From Elusimicrobia bacterium RIFOXYA12_FULL_51_18 (lineage in GTDB: Bacteria > Elusimicrobiota > Elusimicrobia > Elusimicrobiales > UBA9959): a DNA stretch of 64,000 nucleotides. A program made the position numbers and the translations under genes. The DNA lies in the NCBI GenBank assembly GCA_001800245.1, contig MGVA01000028.1, forward strand, positions 118,452 to 182,451, in the 5' to 3' direction. Of this stretch, positions 60,569-64,000 are shown piece after piece (positions within the stretch are counted from its first letter, which is position 1; each line of letters begins with the position of its first letter). Under the pieces are notes generated by a model. That model saw nothing but the letters and a program-made list of their open reading frames with translations, had not been told where the DNA came from and did no database searches.

Positions 60569-63500
60569 ATGAAAGACCAGTTCGACGAATCGTCACTGAA
60601 TGAGCAGGCTATAAATGACGTGGAAACGGCCAGGCTGGCTTTGCGCTGGGCTCTGGACAAGATCCGCGCCCTGCAGGAAGAGACGTTGCGCGCAAAACAG
60701 AACCTTCAGGAGAAGTCCGCCCAGACTTCATTTCTCGAAGGCCAGCTGAAAGGTAAAAATTCCGAACTGGAAAAGATCCTACACTCCCACGAGGAGGAAA
60801 TTAAATCCAAACAGGATTCGCTGGAATACCAGTTCCGCTCCAAGCTTGAGCGTTTAAGCGAAAGGGAAAAGGAACTGGAGGATAAGATTTCCAAACAGGA
60901 GGAGATCCATAAACAGAAAGAGAACAAACTCCTGGATGATTATCAGAGGAAATCCGACGAATTGCGAGCCCGCTGGGCGGAGGTGGAAGCGGAGTTGTGG
61001 AAGTTGCGCCAGGAACAAATGACCAAGCAGGCCGAGTTCGAGAAGCTTTACGCCGCTAAACTTGACGACGAACGCCGGAAGTCCGCCGCCGAAACGGAGG
61101 CCGCAAGGGCCGGGTTTGAGAGGACGTATGCCGACAGGCTTTCCGATCTGGAAAAAAGGGAAAGTTCCATTAAGGACGAATTGAAGAAACAGGAAGCCGT
61201 GTTGAAATGGGCCAAGGACAGTTTCCAGCGGGAGACGGACGAACGCGAAAAAAATTTAAAGCAAAAAGACCTGGATATTGAAAAAAAATTGATGGAGAAG
61301 AATCAGGAAATAGAAGATTACAAGGTAAAAGCGGGGCTCCTTCAAAAGCAAATATCCGATCTGCCGGAAGCCGTGCGCAAGCGCGACGAGGATCTTAACC
61401 GATATAAACAAGCCATGGAAAGCCTGGAATGCGTGATACGCACGCTTGAGAGCGAGAAAAGAAGTTTTCAGGCCGATTCCGAGCAGAAGATCTCGCGTCT
61501 TAATGAAAAACTTGAAGCGGAAAAAAACAGATATCGCGAGATGGAAGCGGAGATCCCCAAGCGTCTGAAGATCGCCATAGAACACGAACGCGGCCGTCTG
61601 GCGGAAAAACTTTCCGAGACCGAAACCGGCTATAAGGAAGATCTGCGCAAACGGGCTGAAGAAATAGAATTTCTCGAAAAGAATTTGAAGATTTTTGAGG
61701 AGAACGGCAGGACTTTTCAGACCGAACGCGACGCTTTGGCCCACAAGGTGGAGCTTTTGCAGACACAGTACGGCATAAGGCAGGATGAGTTCACCTTCAG
61801 GGAAAAACAATTGCAGTCGGAATACGACGTGCGGCTAAAGGTGGAGATAGAAAAGCATACCTCCGCCCTGAGAAATGAGATAGATACCGCCCAGCGCATC
61901 TACGAGGATAATCTGCGTATCAAAGTGGAGGAGATCGCGCATTTACGCCGGGAACTGGAGGGCGCCGTCACGGAGAAGATGGCGCTCCAGGAAAGGACCG
62001 CCGATCTCAGGCGCGCCGCCGATGCGGTTAAAGAGAAGTCCGAGAACGACATCCTGGCCATGCGGCTTCAGCTTAAGGCGGATTTTGAAAAGCAGTTGTC
62101 GGAAGATCTGGGAGAAGCCTTCCGCCGCTCCGCCGCGGAGAAGCAGAAGATGTCCGTTGCTTTCGACGCTCAACTTAACGACGCGCATTTTGAAACCATT
62201 CATAAGGACGACGAACTTCAGAAGCTCAGGACAGTCATTGTAAGGCTGGAGGAGGAGAAAAAGTTCGCGATAGCTGAAGAACGCCAGCGCGGCAAGGTAG
62301 AACTTCAGGTTCAGGCCTCCTCCTTCGCGGATACGGTCAAGATTTATGAGGATAAAATCCTTCAGCTCAGTAAGGCCGCGGAGAAACTTAAGATCGAAAG
62401 AGAAGAAGCGATCCTTTTCGAACGTGAGCGTTTGGAACGCCTCTATTCCGAGAAGGAAAAGGATCTCGACGAGCGGCTCTTAAGGAAAGAGCAGGAAATG
62501 TCCAGGCTGAAGAACGATTTGGACGAAAGACTGGCCCATAAGGACCAGGAGACCGCCCGTTTAAGGGAAGAGCTTATTAAGGTTGACAATGAGAAGACCA
62601 ATGCCGGGACTCTGTTTGCCAATGAAAGCGAACTTCACAACGGCAGGATCCGTGTCCTTAATGAAAAGCTTCTGGCAAAGGATGCGGACGCCCAGCGTAA
62701 ACTTGAAGAAGCCGTGAAACGTGAATCGGAGCGGGCGGAGGATCTGGCTTCAAAAAAGAATCAGGAGATATCCGCTCTACAGTCCGCCAAGGAAAGCCAG
62801 GAAGACGCTTACCGCAAATCACTTGAGGATTTTAGGGCGAAGCTTTCCGAAGCCGTCGGCAAGCTTGAGACGCTGAGGAAAACGGCCGATGAGCGTGGAG
62901 GACGTTTGGAGGCTCTGCAAATGGAGCTGGCCCAGACCCAGAAGTTTTATTCGGAAGAGAACACCGCTCTTTCCGCGAGGCTGGCCGGCAAGGAAAAAGA
63001 CTGGCGGGATATCAAAACCGAATACGAGAAACTTAAGGCTGTTTCGGAAGAGACCGCCAAAGGGGTTCAACGGCAGGGCAATGATTATCTGCTCAGGCTT
63101 AAGAATTCGGAAGAGCAGCGCGTTTCAAAGGACAGGATCCTTGAAACAATGAAACGTGAGATGGAATTCTGGAAAAGTGAAGCGGCAAAAAAAGACGAAG
63201 AGATGAACAGTCTCAAAGGGAATTACTCCAAGGAGCTGGAAATGGAGCGAAAAGACGGCAGGCTGAGTTATGAAAAAGCTGTCGCTGAGTCCTCCGCCAG
63301 GGAGAAGGCCGCTACCCGCGAGTTGATGGCCCTGAAGGACGCCCTCAACCAGCGCGAAATGGAGGCGGACCGGTTTAAATCTCAGGCTGAAGAATTGGAA
63401 AAAATGTTTTCCCGGCTTAAGGAGCAAAATCGCCGGCAGGCTGAATCCAATTCCGCTTCTGCCGCTGGATTTGAAGAACGTATTGCGCATCTTGAAGCTG

Positions 63501-63598
63501 AGAACAACGGTTTCCGCAAGCTGAGCCAGGAATATGAACAGGCTAGAATTGTTATAGAACAACTGAAAGAAAAATTAAAATCGTCTCATAGCAAGTAG
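60569..63598 (+). CDS. 1009-residue coiled-coil protein, function unknown
   Basis: An almost entirely helical protein with heptad patterns over its full length, rich in Glu, Lys, Arg, Gln and Leu and nearly free of Pro and Cys. The first 35 residues (NDVETARLALRWALDKIRAL) may be a small conserved head; the rest shows repeated units such as KEKDLDERLLRKEQEM and KNDLDERLAHKDQE. There is no signal peptide, membrane helix or SMC-type ATPase. By size it could form a rod of about 140 nm. Candidates are a cytoskeletal filament or a scaffold. The gene has its own promoter region and terminates near repeat R3. Confidence 0.8.
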   Translation: MKDQFDESSLNEQAINDVETARLALRWALDKIRALQEETLRAKQNLQEKSAQTSFLEGQLKGKNSELEKILHSHEEEIKSKQDSLEYQFRSKLERLSEREKELEDKISKQEEIHKQKENKLLDDYQRKSDELRARWAEVEAELWKLRQEQMTKQAEFEKLYAAKLDDERRKSAAETEAARAGFERTYADRLSDLEKRESSIKDELKKQEAVLKWAKDSFQRETDEREKNLKQKDLDIEKKLMEKNQEIEDYKVKAGLLQKQISDLPEAVRKRDEDLNRYKQAMESLECVIRTLESEKRSFQADSEQKISRLNEKLEAEKNRYREMEAEIPKRLKIAIEHERGRLAEKLSETETGYKEDLRKRAEEIEFLEKNLKIFEENGRTFQTERDALAHKVELLQTQYGIRQDEFTFREKQLQSEYDVRLKVEIEKHTSALRNEIDTAQRIYEDNLRIKVEEIAHLRRELEGAVTEKMALQERTADLRRAADAVKEKSENDILAMRLQLKADFEKQLSEDLGEAFRRSAAEKQKMSVAFDAQLNDAHFETIHKDDELQKLRTVIVRLEEEKKFAIAEERQRGKVELQVQASSFADTVKIYEDKILQLSKAAEKLKIEREEAILFERERLERLYSEKEKDLDERLLRKEQEMSRLKNDLDERLAHKDQETARLREELIKVDNEKTNAGTLFANESELHNGRIRVLNEKLLAKDADAQRKLEEAVKRESERAEDLASKKNQEISALQSAKESQEDAYRKSLEDFRAKLSEAVGKLETLRKTADERGGRLEALQMELAQTQKFYSEENTALSARLAGKEKDWRDIKTEYEKLKAVSEETAKGVQRQGNDYLLRLKNSEEQRVSKDRILETMKREMEFWKSEAAKKDEEMNSLKGNYSKELEMERKDGRLSYEKAVAESSAREKAATRELMALKDALNQREMEADRFKSQAEELEKMFSRLKEQNRRQAESNSASAAGFEERIAHLEAENNGFRKLSQEYEQARIVIEQLKEKLKSSHSK

Positions 63599-63611
63599 CC
63601 TTGCTCGGTGA

Positions 63612-63788
63612 TCTGGCCCGGATCCTGCAGTTCAAGCGGATCTTTATCGTAATGGCCGCCGCAAAAAATGCAATACCTGCGCAGGCGCCGTATCAGGGCC
63701 TATGGCCGTCAGACGGCCAGGGGGTATGCCGCGCGAAGCGCACCTGAGCTCCGCGAAGGGGAAAATTCAACTGAATTTTTCAGGTTAA
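63612..63788 (+). repeat. R3 copy after the coiled-coil gene
   Basis: An inverted copy of the element at 58276-58530, about 75-90% alike by eye in two blocks. It lies 14 bases after the coiled-coil stop, again with the same end (CCCGGATCCTGCAGTTCA) nearest to the upstream gene. On its minus strand an in-frame stretch 63586-63699 reads RRYCIFCGGHYDKDPLELQD and on to a stop; it has no proper start codon. Confidence 0.8.
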
Positions 63789-63811
63789 GTGTGCGTGAAG
63801 CGGAGGGTATT

Positions 63812-63849
63812 AAAAAGTCGCCGGAGATATCAATCTCCGGCGACTTTTT
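63812..63849. terminator. bidirectional terminator
   Basis: A perfect 17-bp stem AAAAAGTCGCCGGAGAT / ATCTCCGGCGACTTTTT with loop ATCA. T-runs are present in either direction, fitting the convergent genes on both sides. Confidence 0.93.
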
Positions 63850-63861
63850 AATATGTTGCGC

Positions 63862-64000
63862 CTAGATCAGCTCGAGCTTGCACTCAGGATCGTCGCAGTC
63901 GGTCTGTCCGGAGGAGAGTGTGAAGGTCAGCGTATATGTGCCATACCTGGTCGCCGGAGCCGGGACTGCGTTCCGCCTGGCTGTGATGGCCGCGGTGGTT
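63862..64000 (-). CDS. C-terminal end of an unidentified protein (cut by window edge)
   Basis: A minus-strand frame stays open for 45 codons from the window edge and ends in TAG 12 bases before the terminator. The translated tail is beta-strand-like (RYGTYTLTFTLSSGQTDCDD, then PECKLELI) with two cysteines, as in a secreted or pilin-like protein. The family is not recognisable. Confidence 0.5.
   Translation of the reverse strand, partial: TTAAITARRNAVPAPATRYGTYTLTFTLSSGQTDCDDPECKLELI

Noticed and set aside
1-64000. CRISPR array
   Set aside because: No regularly spaced direct repeats of 25-40 bases were seen.

Overview
This window comes from a chromosome of a Gram-negative, probably anaerobic bacterium with about 50-55% GC. 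Outer-membrane features (a PorV-like barrel protein with LysM, two AsmA-like proteins, a periplasmic amidase) show a two-membrane envelope. Rubredoxin, desulfoferrodoxin (superoxide reductase), rubrerythrin and thiol peroxidase point to an oxygen-sensitive metabolism. Elusimicrobiota or a similar little-cultured phylum would fit, but no 16S rRNA or other decisive marker lies here, so that placement is inference.

Layout. 1-4.1 kb: a GNAT-methyltransferase fusion protein translationally coupled to a large membrane hybrid histidine kinase. 4.1-6.1 kb: an island-like patch with an AbiE-type toxin-antitoxin pair, a fragment of repeat R1, the frameshifted tail of a tyrosine recombinase and tRNA-Phe(GAA). 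6.2-8.2 kb: a CheY-like protein and a membrane glycosyltransferase with C-terminal TPRs. 8.2-24.4 kb, almost all on the minus strand: RlmI-like rRNA methyltransferase, SAM hydrolase family protein, pyrE, AsmA-like protein, M50 protease, a regulator, a RAM-domain protein, and a complete glycine cleavage system (gcvT, gcvH, split gcvPA/gcvPB, lipoate ligase, lpdA) with exonuclease III inserted between lpdA and gcvT. 24.7-40.2 kb: secreted proteins of unknown function, a PIF1-like helicase, an MFS transporter, a receiver-propeller protein, PorV-LysM, amidase, GAF-PAS protein, endonuclease III, a GapN-like aldehyde dehydrogenase and a double-peptidase protein. 40.2-47.3 kb: deaminase, RRM protein, secreted ComEC-like metallo-beta-lactamase, radical SAM protein, S-adenosylhomocysteinase and a GT39-type transferase. 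47.3-49.7 kb: a five-gene cassette of oxygen defence genes. 49.8-58 kb: DUF2400 protein, PAS kinase, FecR-like protein, HD hydrolase, O-methyltransferase, TlpA-DUF3738 lipoprotein, a PIN/NYN-like nuclease with a probable CTG start, tRNA-Leu(UAA), and psd plus pssA for phosphatidylethanolamine synthesis. 58.5-64 kb: holB, tmk and a 1009-residue coiled-coil protein.

The least expected signal is three families of short non-coding repeats. R1 (272 bp) and R2 (225 bp) are MITE-like, each with perfect long terminal inverted repeats that begin CTAG. A decayed R2 copy has become the 5' part of the porV-like gene. R3 is different: its copies start at or just after the stop codon of an upstream gene and always point the same way relative to that gene, which suggests a 3'-UTR element. 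These repeats, the CTG-started nuclease and several unusual domain fusions are the points most worth checking.
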